Below, one piece after another: positions 23,796 through 37,153 of a DNA stretch of 64,000 nt. Origin of the DNA: Volutella citrinella. Its lineage: Eukaryota; Ascomycota; Sordariomycetes; Hypocreales; Nectriaceae. Under the pieces are notes generated by a model, which worked only from the letters and a program-made list of their open reading frames with translations, was not told the origin of the DNA and ran no database searches. Each line of letters starts with the position of its first letter. Position 1 is the stretch's first letter. Where the stretch lies: NCBI GenBank assembly GCA_034401135.1, contig JAWZSP010000006.1:868001-932000 (forward strand). The letters are read 5' to 3'. Made by a program: the position numbers and the translations under genes.

Positions 23796-25334
23796 ATGAT
23801 CATCTCTGCCGCTGGCATGGATGGCGGCGCAATGCCTCTGTGGCCCAGGGACACGATTGGCCCTGGGCCCTACCCCGATGTCATGCAGATCCCCACACCG
23901 CCGCTGCAGCGAACTGGAATTTTCATCATGTTCTTCCTGCCGGCGTTGTCGACGGTGATATATGCGCTTCGGATGTACACCCGGTTGACTATGCGAACTG
24001 TGGGACTAGGTATGTTGTCAATGCTCGATCCAACGGGATTGCGATCTGCTCACCCAATTCTCCTGACTCGTGGAATGGGGATGCTAATGTTGATACAGAC
24101 GATTGGCTCTGCGGTATTGCACTTGTATGTACTATCGATGCGATAGGCTTCCATTCTGATGCGGAGTGGGAACACCTCAAGGCTAACCATCTCTTCAGAT
24201 ATCGGCGATTCTGGTTTCTGCCACCCTGTTCATGTGTAAGTAGCATCATCTGAATCTTGCAGCACCCGCAGATTCCTAACAACTGGACAGTCTTCAAGCT
24301 CAACTACTATGGCTGGGAGGAGGACCAAGTCCCCAAGTACAACCCCAGCGCTGGGCTGTGGTGGAACTTCTTCGAACAGCTGTGCTACAACCCTGTCTTG
24401 GCTTTCGTCAAGTGCTCCGTTCTAGTCTTTCTGTTGCGCCTCCAGGGACACGACAAGACTGTTTACCGGGCCATCTGGGCTCTGATCATCGTCACCATCA
24501 TGCACGCCATCGCCGTCTTCTTTGGCGCCCTGTTCCAGTGTGTGCCGATCCATACCAGCTGGCACCCTGAGCTGAGGAAGGACCCAAACACGAGATGCAT
24601 CGACAACAGCTTCCATATTATCCAGTCCTCTTTCACTATCCTCACCGACGTGCTTGTTCTGGCACTGCCCTTTTGGATCTTCCTAGGTCTTCGAATGCCA
24701 AAGGGAGCAAAAATCGCCGTCATTGGTATTTTTGCTATTGGTGCTTTGTAAGTGGCTATGACAACTAATCTCACCTGGAACAAGCTCTGACTGGTTCTCA
24801 AGTGTCCCCATTGTTGCAATCATTCGACTCGTCAACATCTACCGCATTCTCTACAAGGGCGAAAAGTCCAACCACTACAGCCTCGCATACGTCTGGACTC
24901 CTGTCGAGGTCAACTTGGCCCTTATATCCTGCTCCATTCCCTCTCTTCGACCTCTTTTCAGTCGCTGGTATCCCAAGCTATTTGGCAACAACAGCTCTGG
25001 GAAGTCGAGCAACCCACAGTATCCATATGGTAGCAATGGCCACGGTGCATTCTCAAATGTCACCTATGGCGGTAGCGGCAGCGCCGCTGCTGGCAAGAGG
25101 TCGCGAAACCGCGAGAGCTCTTCTCGGAATTACATGTTGAAAGACCTACATCCATCAGGCAAGCATGCACACACAGAGGTGAGCGGCGTGTCGCCAACAG
25201 GTTCCGAGGAGGAGATTATGACCTACAACGGAATTCTTCGCACCAGGGATGTTAACGTCATCTATGAGGACAACAAACGAAGCGACGCTGGATCCAAGTC
25301 GTCGGGCGAGATTAATCTTGAGCGGTTGAAATAA
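23796..25334 (+). CDS. Fungal rhodopsin-domain integral membrane protein
   Basis: Five exons (23796-24009, 24099-24124, 24199-24235, 24291-24747, 24803-25334) give 421 residues. The first junction creates GLDDWL, a hallmark of the fungal rhodopsin-domain (SAT4-like) family, and WWNFFEQLCYNP, VKCSVLVFLLRL, CIDN and the TPVEVNLALISCSIPSLRPL segment complete its pattern. Seven transmembrane helices are followed by a soluble Ser/Gly-rich tail of about 110 residues. Members include PTH11-like putative receptors and many proteins of unknown role; the CFEM domain of classical PTH11 is absent. The 37-nt exon 3 depends on the intron 24236-24290 with branch CCTAAC; nearer acceptors would make that intron too short. 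Confidence 0.87.
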
Positions 25335-25462
25335 TGGTTGAGTCTTAGGTCTTAGTTTAGGGCGGGAACTACTAAGCTGAGGTTGGGAGTATATACTGAG
25401 TGGCCTTGCTCGAAGCAAATAGCCAATAAAATCTTGATAATGTTGTGTTTCCTTTGTCATAA

Positions 25463-27235
25463 TCATGCCTTGTGTTCGACTTGAATAACCTTCAAGTCAT
25501 ACGAGTCCTGCACTTGCGCATCCAATGTATCCTTACTAAAGTTCCTCGTAGGGGCATTGATCTCAAACAACACATTTAGTTCCTCGAGACTAAGTCCCTT
25601 GCATTCAGGCAGGCAGAAATAGACGAACACCATGGAGCATGTCGCGACACTGCCAAAAATGAAGCCGACTTTGCTACCGAGAGCGGCGTAGGGCTCGTTC
25701 AGAAGGTATGGCATGCTGATGGTCACCGCAAATTGGGTGACAATGTTGACAATGGAAGCCGAACGGTAGGTTATGTCGCGAAGTCGTGTGGAGGGGATTT
25801 CTGCCGATATGATATGCGACGTCGGAGCCCAGCCAAGCGTGAATCCCAGGTTCATGACAACCATCATGGCGACGACAGCTGTCTTCACCGGTACGGAGGG
25901 GTTGCCCACTGTGCCCAGTCCGCCCATTGCAAACAGGGCGGCGACTTGAACGCTACAGCCAATGAAAATGTTGTTGCTGTAAAATTAGCTGAAATTTTCA
26001 GGGGTTAGGACAATTTAAACACACCGTCTACCCAGTTTGTCCACCAAGACCATAGATAGCATGCATGCAAACAATTGCACACCGGCATTGGCCGATGTCA
26101 CCGTGAAGGGGTTCACAAAGCCAAGTTGTCGAATAAAGTACGCCCCATAGACCGAGGAGAAGAGGCTGCCGCTGGACTGGAGGAAGAAATTGGTGGCGCA
26201 GACGATAAATGTGCGCCGTCGGTTGCTTTCCCCGCGGAACATGTCGAGAAAGCTGCCTTTTTCTGTCTCACGCTCGACTCCAGTCCGGATATGAGCCATC
26301 TCCTCTGCAATCTCGTCCTCGGTGAACTTTCCTCGGCGAAGTCGGGTCAGGGCTTCGAGTGCTTTTTCGTGCTGCCCCTTCATGGCAAGCCATCTAGGTG
26401 ACTAAAAGGGAAACCCCGCGTTAGATTACTGGGTCATTTCGACGGAATATGCATTTGCAAATGCGTTGGGTGTCGTGCAGACATACCTCTGGAATGAACC
26501 AGATGCCGGCAGCCACGATTGCTGGCACGACGTAGAACAGGCCAAATATAATTCTGTATGATGTAGATGACTCGATGGTGCTGGTCCCGCGGGCAATTGA
26601 ATTGGCAACAAGGCCACCGACCTATGAGACGAAACATCAGCGACGGGTGGTCAGTAACGGAGGCCGATTCGTTGACTTACCGCCAAGCTGAGCTGATAGG
26701 TTCCAATAACGAACCCACGGGCCTTTGTTGGGGTGATTTCAGCTTGGAAAATTGGAACCACGGCGAGCTCCATTCCGATATAAATGTATGCCAAGATTCT
26801 TGCGGCGAGGATCTGGTTTCGGCTTCGGGAGGTAATGATGGTCGTAGCAGCGAGAGACCACACACTCATAGTGAACATGCACATGCGGCATCCCCAGCGC
26901 CTGCTGACGATGCTGCCGATGATGATATCTGCAGCCGATTGTTAGAAATATTGGTGAGCGACACTTGGGATGAAGTGAACGCGAGGCATACCTAGACCGA
27001 ATCCAATATACGGAAGCCCGGTGAAGAGTGACAGCCACCAGCTCTCCAGCTGATACGTCTTCTTCTTGGCGTTGTAGACACCAAAATCTTTGGCAAAGGC
27101 ATCCATGGCCTGCGTTGTGTTGAAGCCTTGCTGATCAAAGCCAAAGTTGAACTGCGATATCGCAATGAGCAGCACGCTGAGGGTCAACACCCGGTTAAAG
27201 GTCGAGCCGAGCTCGAGGTGATTGAGAAACAGCAT
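25463..27235 (-). CDS. MFS sugar transporter
   Basis: Five exons (26992-27235, 26681-26928, 26487-26621, 26025-26401, 25463-25976) give 505 residues. Family marks of the sugar porter group are present: NFGFDQQGFNTTQAMD near residue 30, RRWGCR between helices 2 and 3, QAEITP with RGFVIGTYQLS, PESPRWL (assembled at a splice junction), DKLGRR, and the terminal PECKGLSLEEL. The fold would have 12 helices in the plasma membrane and import mono- or disaccharides with protons. Its start is 885 bp from the divergent sulfatase start, so the two may share regulatory DNA. It belongs to the suspected uronide/sulfated-sugar gene group; its substrate is not known. Confidence 0.93.
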
Positions 27236-30006
<2,771 letters not shown>

Positions 30007-30739
30007 CTGCACCTGACATGGAATAAGCGCAGGGCTGCATGCGTTTCGCAAACCATAGATTCAAGTGAGCGCTAGTTGCAACCAATCGTGTGCCGGATTG
30101 CGGCATTGGTGAGCCATGACACGGATGTCCTGGGCTCTAATGAGATATATTAAAATAAGATATATCAAGTGTTCAGACGGCAAAGACGGCATTGCTACGG
30201 CGAGACCTGGATCCTGTCAAAAATCCCCCAGTTAAGCTTGGGGGCCATTTCATACATGTAGTTTGGCCGAACGCTTATCTCTTTAGCCCAGGCCCTCGCA
30301 ATTTTGGCAGCGCCGGCGTGCGAATAAATGGAGACAAATCACAGCCTAGCTTCTCTTAGTCTGTCTCGCCCTCGTCCCATATCTAGTCCACCTTTAGTAA
30401 CCAGTCAGGCGACCCGGTGCTGCCTTGATGGTTGCTGGTGAGGTGATTCGGCGGCCACGAGTTTGCCCGTGTTAGCCTTTTGTGCTTGAATCCTTCGCAC
30501 TAAATATAATTAGCGTGGGAGCGGATTCCTGGCAGAATTGTCTAAACTGCGGCTTGGCTGGGCAAAGGGAGCCCGCGCTAGTCGAGAGCCAAGGATGCTT
30601 GTCAATACGCTTGTAAGAAAAGTATGCATGCTAAGCCACGCGTAGTAATAGAGCAGCAGTTTCCGCACATGGCTTATATTCAACCAAAGCCCCACGGCCT
30701 TGTCAACTCTTCATCCTCACCAACCATATTGTACGAACA
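30007..30739. other. Intergenic, 730 bp
   Basis: 3' flank of the sulfatase and promoter of the small secreted protein. Nothing else recognised. Confidence 0.55.
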
Positions 30740-31246
30740 ATGAAGACCATCAACATTTTCCTCGCGATATTGGGCCTCGCACAGGCCGTGTACGGCATGA
30801 AGTGCCTCTTCCGCCGGCTCGACGACGCCCCCTCTGTGCAAAATGCCTATTGGCAAGCCCGAGACCTCATGTGCAGCAATAAGAAGTGCGGATTCCAAAA
30901 CGAATGCAACGTCATCTCCGACGCATTCGAGGGTGATAACGGAACGATTGGCACAGTGCAGATCAAGCGATCGTACGTGCCGGGTTCGGGGAAGAAGGGC
31001 TTCAAAAATTGCTGGGTAAGTAGCCCCTCCGTTGAGATGGCAGAAGAATACAGACTGATGAAGCATGTTTTTGCAACAGGATCTCACCAAGTGAGTGCAA
31101 GGTACTGCGGGCCACTGAGCGATATACTAACAAAAAGTAGGACCTGGATTGATTTCTGTCTTTTGTCGGAAAAGCGCTTGCAGGGCAGCAACCAGGACGA
31201 GAACGAGTATTATTACTTCGATACGCGCATCACCTACAACTACTGA
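30740..31246 (+). CDS. Small secreted cysteine protein, effector-like
   Basis: Three exons (30740-31015, 31080-31090, 31141-31246), the middle one only 11 nt, give 130 residues. The second intron has a clear branch ACTAAC and TAG acceptor, and only the micro-exon keeps both frame and length. A signal peptide (MKTINIFLAILGLAQAVYG) is followed by about 111 residues with six cysteines and a Tyr/Asp/Glu-rich end. No domain recognised. It sits between the sulfatase and the P-loop protein and has no evident link with them. A role as secreted effector is possible but only inferred from size, secretion and cysteines. Confidence 0.75.
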   Translation: MKTINIFLAILGLAQAVYGMKCLFRRLDDAPSVQNAYWQARDLMCSNKKCGFQNECNVISDAFEGDNGTIGTVQIKRSYVPGSGKKGFKNCWVSSPSVEMAEEYRLMKHVFATGSHQVSARYCGPLSDILTKSRTWIDFCLLSEKRLQGSNQDENEYYYFDTRITYNY

Positions 31247-31654
31247 ACCAGCAGGATCCTCTAGCAGGTTTCCAGTTGTAGTCACGGCGGCTATCGAATA
31301 ATGTCGTGCGTTTGGACCCTGCGACTTAGAAATTGGGAGTTGGAGAGGAGGTCAATCGTGATTGAGGCCATTTTCTTTTTAAAAAAGTCGGGGCGGGATC
31401 TTGTATCATCGGGGAGGGCGTCAAGAGCATTCCAGATGGGTGAAGCATGCTCACTGCGAAGTTGATGAGCTAACAGGCATTTCTTGATTCCGCACTATTA
31501 CGGGAGAATAAGGAGTGATGGGCGTTTGGATGAGGGTCTTGTAGCAGCCAACCTCAATGTATTAATATTTGCGAAATGGTCTTTGATCACCGATGCCAGC
31601 TCGGTGTGCAGTATCTAGGATATGATCCAGGGCCTGTCACACAGCGACCCTTCA
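31247..31654. other. Intergenic between convergent genes
   Basis: 408 bp of 3' flanks; nothing recognised. Confidence 0.55.
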
Positions 31655-32302
31655 TCACGCAATGGCCCCTGACGCTTCGGTCACCGCTGCGCGCTGTGAC
31701 AATCCAGCGATGCTCATCAGTGCGCTTGCGGAAACTTTGACGGACCCAGAAACATCCAACGTTCCCGCCATCAGTCCGACTCCAGCTGCCATATTGCTTG
31801 GCTCGATCAGGTGGTGTCTATGAAGCAGCTGTTGGAGAACGCTCACGTCTGTCAGCTTCGTTTTGGCTCCTTGAACGCGCCCGGGATCTGCGAGACGCCC
31901 TTCGAGGATTGACTGTTCGCAGCAAGCATTTACCCAGACAATGGGCGCGTCAGTCCCACGGACTATATCGAGATGCTCCTCTAGAAAAGAGGTGTCCCTG
32001 GTGTTGTTTGCCAGACAGGCCGTCATGAGCACGACGTGGCCTTGCTGCACCCGCTCTCGTAGCTTCTTGAAGATGGGTTCCCGGACCAGGCGGCGCAGTT
32101 CATGGTGTTCATCACTTCGATCAGGGATTACGGCCGCGACTGGGTCAATCAGCAGGTGATTGTCCAGGAGACAGGATGAGGCGGGCAGCTGATGCTTGAC
32201 ATGTTGAAGGATGGTGAGTTTGCCGGTGGCAGGGAAGCCATTGAGGACGACGAGGATTCCAGTCTGCGGCGTTGTCACCAGCGCAGGCTGAGATGCCGAC
32301 AT
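31655..32302 (-). CDS. P-loop small-molecule kinase-like protein
   Basis: Intronless, 215 residues from the ATG at 32302. A Walker A motif GFPATGKLT follows the first strand (GILVVLNGFPATGK), then LLDNHLLID, the region VVLMTACLANN and WVNACCEQSILEGRL. This is the layout of AAA/zeta-like small kinases and nucleotide-dependent phosphotransferases. It would phosphorylate a small metabolite; which one is unknown. Intronless structure contrasts with its neighbours, so horizontal origin is thinkable but unproven. It lies inside the suspected sugar-catabolic group. Confidence 0.8.
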   Translation of the reverse strand: MSASQPALVTTPQTGILVVLNGFPATGKLTILQHVKHQLPASSCLLDNHLLIDPVAAVIPDRSDEHHELRRLVREPIFKKLRERVQQGHVVLMTACLANNTRDTSFLEEHLDIVRGTDAPIVWVNACCEQSILEGRLADPGRVQGAKTKLTDVSVLQQLLHRHHLIEPSNMAAGVGLMAGTLDVSGSVKVSASALMSIAGLSQRAAVTEASGAIA

Positions 32303-32966
32303 GGCAACGCTGCTTCATCAAGTCTAGAGAAGTTGAAGGAGATAATTACGTTGCAGTCCGTGAGTGAGGGGTGGATGTTGAAGGCTGCATGATACAGTTT
32401 TATGCCCTTCCCAAGACAAAATGGCTCACTCTTGTCACTCGCATGTATTCCAGGACGCTAAGTCGGACCTCATATTGAAGATGGATGATATTCCACAGTT
32501 TGAAGCTAAAATAATAGTTAGCCGTGCAGTGTCTCATCCGATGCAGCCTTTTCTATGCAAGATCTGACATTCCAGCAGGGGTGCCAATGTCTGGCACTCC
32601 CTCTGACAGTTTTATACCTTCAGTCCATTCCGGCGAAACACACAGTAGCCTGTGCGCTGATTGGCGCGGAAGACCAGCGACGCGTCGGCCGCAGTAGTCT
32701 CGTCAAGTCGTCCCGCTTTGCCTGGAATCCCCAGCTGCCCATTCGCGTGGCTGGGGTCGGCGGAGACTGGCCGATTGCCTTGGCCAGCTTAGCACCGCCG
32801 CTTTGCGCCTCCAGGTGACACGGTCAATGGCAATCCGACCAGCGACTGAGAGTGGGGGTTCGATCGATGGGCGCCACAGATACCCCACACACGGTATAAA
32901 AATGACGAGCGTCTTATGGAGGGGCTCCATCTCCAACAAGAAATAGCACTCGTCATCCCGCCCAAA
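32303..32966. promoter_or_regulatory. Divergent promoter region, P-loop kinase / SDR
   Basis: 664 bp between head-to-head starts. It contains a clean TATA box for the plus-strand gene (separate entry). Confidence 0.5.
32895..32902 (+). promoter_or_regulatory. TATA box of SDR gene
   Basis: TATAAAAA lies 72 bp before the ATG at 32967, the usual spacing for a strong fungal TATA promoter. Confidence 0.6.
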
Positions 32967-34000
32967 ATGTCGATGAGCATTGAGAACTCGGCCGTGGTGC
33001 GCGAGGGCTTCCCGCGGCCCTTCCCCGACACCCCGGAGAGCGTGCTGGAGCAGTTCAAGATGACGAACAAGGTCGTTGTCGTCACCGGCGCCGCTGACGG
33101 CCTCGGGGCTGCTATCGCGGATGCCATGGCCGAGGCCGGCGCGCAGGTGGCGTTCTGGTACAACTCGTAAGCATAGAATGCGCGCGAGATGGGAATCCTT
33201 CTAACAGGTCGAAGAAACGACGCGGCTGTCCAGCGGGCAGACAATGTTGGTCAGCGCTACGGCGTCAGGACGGTCGCCTACAAGGTTGATGGTACGCCAG
33301 GTCTTTTGCTCGCTTCTACGCTAGCTGTGTGCTGAATGCCTCCAGTTTCGAACCCGCAACAGGTGCAGGATACTATTTCCAAGGTTGTGGACGACTTTGG
33401 GCGAATTGACGTCTTCATCGCCAACGCCGGTCTGTTCCGTTTCGTGAGACCCCGCTCAAGTTGATGCTAACAAAACACTAGGCATGGCTATCTCCAAGCC
33501 CATTCTAGAGCAGACCCTCGAGGAATTCGACAAGCAAATGTCCGTCAACGGTAAGATGCACCACGTCCCTCGAGCTTGCCGTGCTCTAATCCGTGCCAGT
33601 CAACGGCGTCGTCTACTGCGCCAAGTACGCAGGCGAGGTCTTCAAGCGGCAGGCCGCCGGCAACCTCATCATCACGTCGAGCATGAGCGGACACATTGTC
33701 AACGTGCCAACCGACCAGCCCGTCTACAACGCCACCAAGGCGTACGTGACGCACTTTGGCAAGTCGCTGGCACGCGAGTGGCGCGAGTTCGCCCGCGTCA
33801 ACATTGTGTCGCCCGGCTTCTTCGAGACGAGGATGGGTGCCTGTCCCGAGGCCATCAACGAGGCGTACCGGATGGCCGTGCTGGGCCGACAGGGTCATCC
33901 CAAGGAGATTAAGGGCCTTTACTTGTACTTGGCTAGCGATGCGTCTAGTTATATGACGGGAAGCGATGTCTTGATTGACGGCGGCTATGTTCTTCCGTAG
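32967..34000 (+). CDS. Short-chain dehydrogenase/reductase (polyol/ketose reductase-like)
   Basis: Five exons (32967-33166, 33215-33291, 33346-33429, 33482-33550, 33600-34000) give 276 residues. It has the classical SDR elements: TGAADGLG nucleotide-binding motif near residue 40, NAG, the catalytic Ser in SSMSG and YNATK, and DGGYVLP at the end. The overall pattern resembles fungal sorbose/L-xylulose/mannitol-type reductases that use NADPH to interconvert ketoses and polyols. An ATG at 32973 is an alternative start. The acceptor at 33213-33214, rather than the earlier CAG at 33205-33207, is needed for frame. In the local group it could reduce a sugar released by the GH88/sulfatase route. Confidence 0.9.
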
Positions 34001-34285
34001 ACGGGAATATGAATACATAATCTGAACCGACCAAGTTATTGATTATCCATGATTCAGCGAGATCTCGGGTTGTGTGGCATCCGAACTTAGGTGGAATGGG
34101 CTATGCAGGTCCTTCTACTGAAAACCGCATCTACAAACAGATGGAGCCGGTCAGTTCGCGCATTGGTTGCTTGCACTCCAACTGGGAGGCTATGCCCATC
34201 GTAATACATGCCCCCTAACTCTTCAAGCGAGCTTGCCACATTAAATCTTCATTATTCGTAGACCTTTGGCATGCCAAGATCATTT

Positions 34286-36740
34286 TCACAGTCCGCCGCC
34301 CTCATGCTCTGCGCCGAAGATCCCATCATCGAAACTAATAACACGGTCCATGTCTGCAAACTGCGGATCAAAGAGCATCTGGGATATCATGCCAAGGTCG
34401 CCACTGGACGCGCTGCCGTTGCAGTCAGGCTGAGCACCAACTCCCTCAGTGGCAAGCAAAGGGTAGGATTCAGGAGCCATGTTGACGCTCACATACTGCT
34501 GCCCCAACTCCTGACGAGAAGACGTTGAGCTCGGGCTATTTGAAACATCATCACTCCTCAACAGCCAAGGCGTACTGCCATTTGCTCCCCGGCCCGAATA
34601 CGTCGAAGAAGACTTGGAGTGCTTCACCTCGGTGGTGTAGGCCGGAACTCGGATAGCGAATGACTCGTCCTTTGTGCACTGGGAATGCAAGCGAACAAGG
34701 GTTGTGCAGTACTTTGAAGCCAAATTCTCGACGGGCCCGACCCGGTGCGGCCCAGCCCATCGCTGAGACATTGCCTCGAGGCTTTGCGTCAACAGCCAGA
34801 ACTCGGGGGACAGGATGTCAGTAGAGCAGTATCTCCAGTGCAGCAGCAGCACCCTCGCCGCGATATAGACACAAAAGGCGAATTGGTTGCTCAGCGGACT
34901 AGTCTGGGCTGAGTTCCTGAGGTAATGATCCGTGATGGTTGCAATCTCGATTGCTGCTGCTTGGCATGTGTCGACGCTGCAGAGGCTCGGCAGCCGGGTT
35001 CTGAAGGGCCAGTTCAACGGCGGGAACGCAATCGGCTGGTGGAGCAGAATCATTGAGGCGTTGTGAGTTACGTGTGCCAGCGTCAGGTTGGCGTCCATCC
35101 GCGACGAGTGCTGGGACATGGTGACCTTCCACTTTCTGGGCAGCAGCATCTTCCAATGCACCAGCCGCACATCCAGCTCTTTGAAGCGGGTAAGCCAGCT
35201 GCTCAGGTCCTTTTGGTCCTTGGTGTTGACTTTTTGTTGTAGGAAGTAGCTGGTTACCCGGCTGAGAGACTCCGTCGCCTCAATGCAATAGGCAAAAGCA
35301 CCAACGCTGGACATGTCAACGGCGGACGATACCCCGGGTGATGTAGCTGCTTCCGAGGGGGTCTGGCCTTCGTCGTCCGCCATTGAGTGTTGTGGGACGG
35401 GATGAGACGGTAGAAAGGCGATGGGGTTGCCAATCCGCCCTGCCGACTTGTCCCAGATGCCAAAAAAGGGCGTCGTGACGGGGTCCTCCTTTCTCCAGGT
35501 TATTCCGTCACAAGGCAGTCGACGGTTGACGTCGTCGGAAGTCAGACTCGTGTTCCAAATGGTGGTGACGGAGCAAAAGCGGTCCAGGTTGAAGACACAC
35601 CAAAATACTCGTCGTCGTTCCTCTTCCTCGGTCCAGTTTTGCGAAGGCGACAGGGAGATGTATGGCTGGCAGAATGAGGAGCGGTCTGCTTCCCCATCTT
35701 CAACTGTGAGTTGCAAATACTCAACCATCCGCGTCAGTGCGCCAACGAGGGACCATGCCTGTGAGGCCTCTCCTTCTCCAATCTGTGTAGGTCAGCACGA
35801 CATCCCAAGTTAACAGGATCTCTCCTTACGTCGTTGAAGCAGATGATGATGAGCGCCTGCAAATTCTCGACGGATAGTCTCTTTGTGGCTTTTGCAACAA
35901 TCCAGTCCCTGAGATCTTCCAAATCACCCACGCACCGCCAGGCGGCGATGGCGATATCATCTCGCCTGGCATGCCGTGCAGCAACAAGAATCATGGACCG
36001 CAGAATGAGATGCAGGTTGACTCGCTCGGCGACATCTTGCAAGCGTCTCCGGAACCGGGCTTCGTGTATCATGGGGATCCACGGGTGAATATGGGCAAAG
36101 TATGCACTGATGACTTCGTCCAAGATGGCATCATCCGGCAGAGGTGGGCACTTGACCCCGTAAAGAGGAGCTTCTCGATGGCCCACATCACTGTTGGTAC
36201 GTTGACGTTTATGGGAAACGTCACTCCCTCTTTGTTCCGATGGTTTCGGCGTGTCACTATTAAGTTTGCATATTTCCTGTGCGAGGGACAACAGAAGGCT
36301 GTGTCCCGGAGTGGTTTGTTCTTGGGTGTTGCTTGTTTGTACTTGCTCTGACTGCAGAGTATCCAACGAATTTTGCTGTTTCGCAACTAATTGCTCTAGT
36401 ACATCTAGATTCTTGTGAGCCGCAGTCGGAAATAATACAAATATCTGTGGTAAGCCTACCTAGACGCCTGTGGAGATTGCCGATGGCCCCGGCCTTCATG
36501 CCAGGCTTGGTCCGTTTCGATTCATAGACGCATTCATATCCTGGGACTCGGAATTAGATGACTCAGCATCTTTGATCACAAACGCCTTGACCCACCCGTT
36601 TTGCGGCAGTGTTCGCATGTCGGGAGTTCTCTGGAGCATCGTAGCTTGCGTTTCCGGCAACAATTGCACGCAAGGCTGGCGTCACCCACTCCACCAGCGT
36701 CATCGTGGCGATTCGAGCCGTCGGGTCCGTCGCTATCCAT
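34286..36740 (-). CDS. Zn2Cys6 fungal transcription factor
   Basis: Four exons (36596-36740, 36460-36540, 35830-36404, 34286-35782) give 765 residues. The binuclear zinc cluster is split by intron 1: [26 protein letters not shown] then YECVY, giving the six-cysteine C-x2-C-x6-C-x5-C-x2-C-x4-C-type cluster near residues 25-52. A linker and short heptad-like segment ([10 protein letters not shown]) follow. The middle holds the fungal-specific regulatory domain ([14 protein letters not shown], then [13 protein letters not shown]). It is nuclear and DNA-binding. It starts 413 bp from the divergent DUF2264 gene and ends near the SDR gene, so it is the natural candidate regulator of this sugar-catabolic group. 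Confidence 0.93.
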
Positions 36741-37153
36741 TAGAATTGCGCAGATATGCTTTTCCCCACGTCTCAAAGATCGTGAAGGATCGCTGCAGGC
36801 TGAGGGCAGCGTCCGAGGGCATCCCGAGTTGTCTTATCCGCGGTCCGAGAGACATACCCCGCAGCCCCGGACGAGATACCCCGAAATGCCGAGCCCCCAC
36901 AGGTCGTGTGGGCTCGTTTCCCTTCAATCATACGGCCCAATGACCATTAGAGTTTCCTGCGATTGACGCTGATCGTCTGCTCGCTGGCCTTTTTCCTGCT
37001 AGCTTCTCCGTGAGACCAGAAACCCTCGCATTTGAACCCCAGCCATATACCAGTCGGGTATTCCTTCGGTCATCGCCAAAACGCTAGTAGCCGGATTTCC
37101 TGCCCTTCCTATGTTACCTTATTATCACGCACTCCAAAACTGACATTATCATC
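36741..37153. promoter_or_regulatory. Divergent promoter region, regulator / DUF2264
   Basis: 413 bp between head-to-head starts. Inverted CGG-type sites expected for a Zn2Cys6 protein were not assigned with confidence. Confidence 0.4.

Noticed and set aside
32850..32880. GGTTCGATC string resembling a tRNA T-loop
   Set aside because: No matching acceptor, D or anticodon arms around it.
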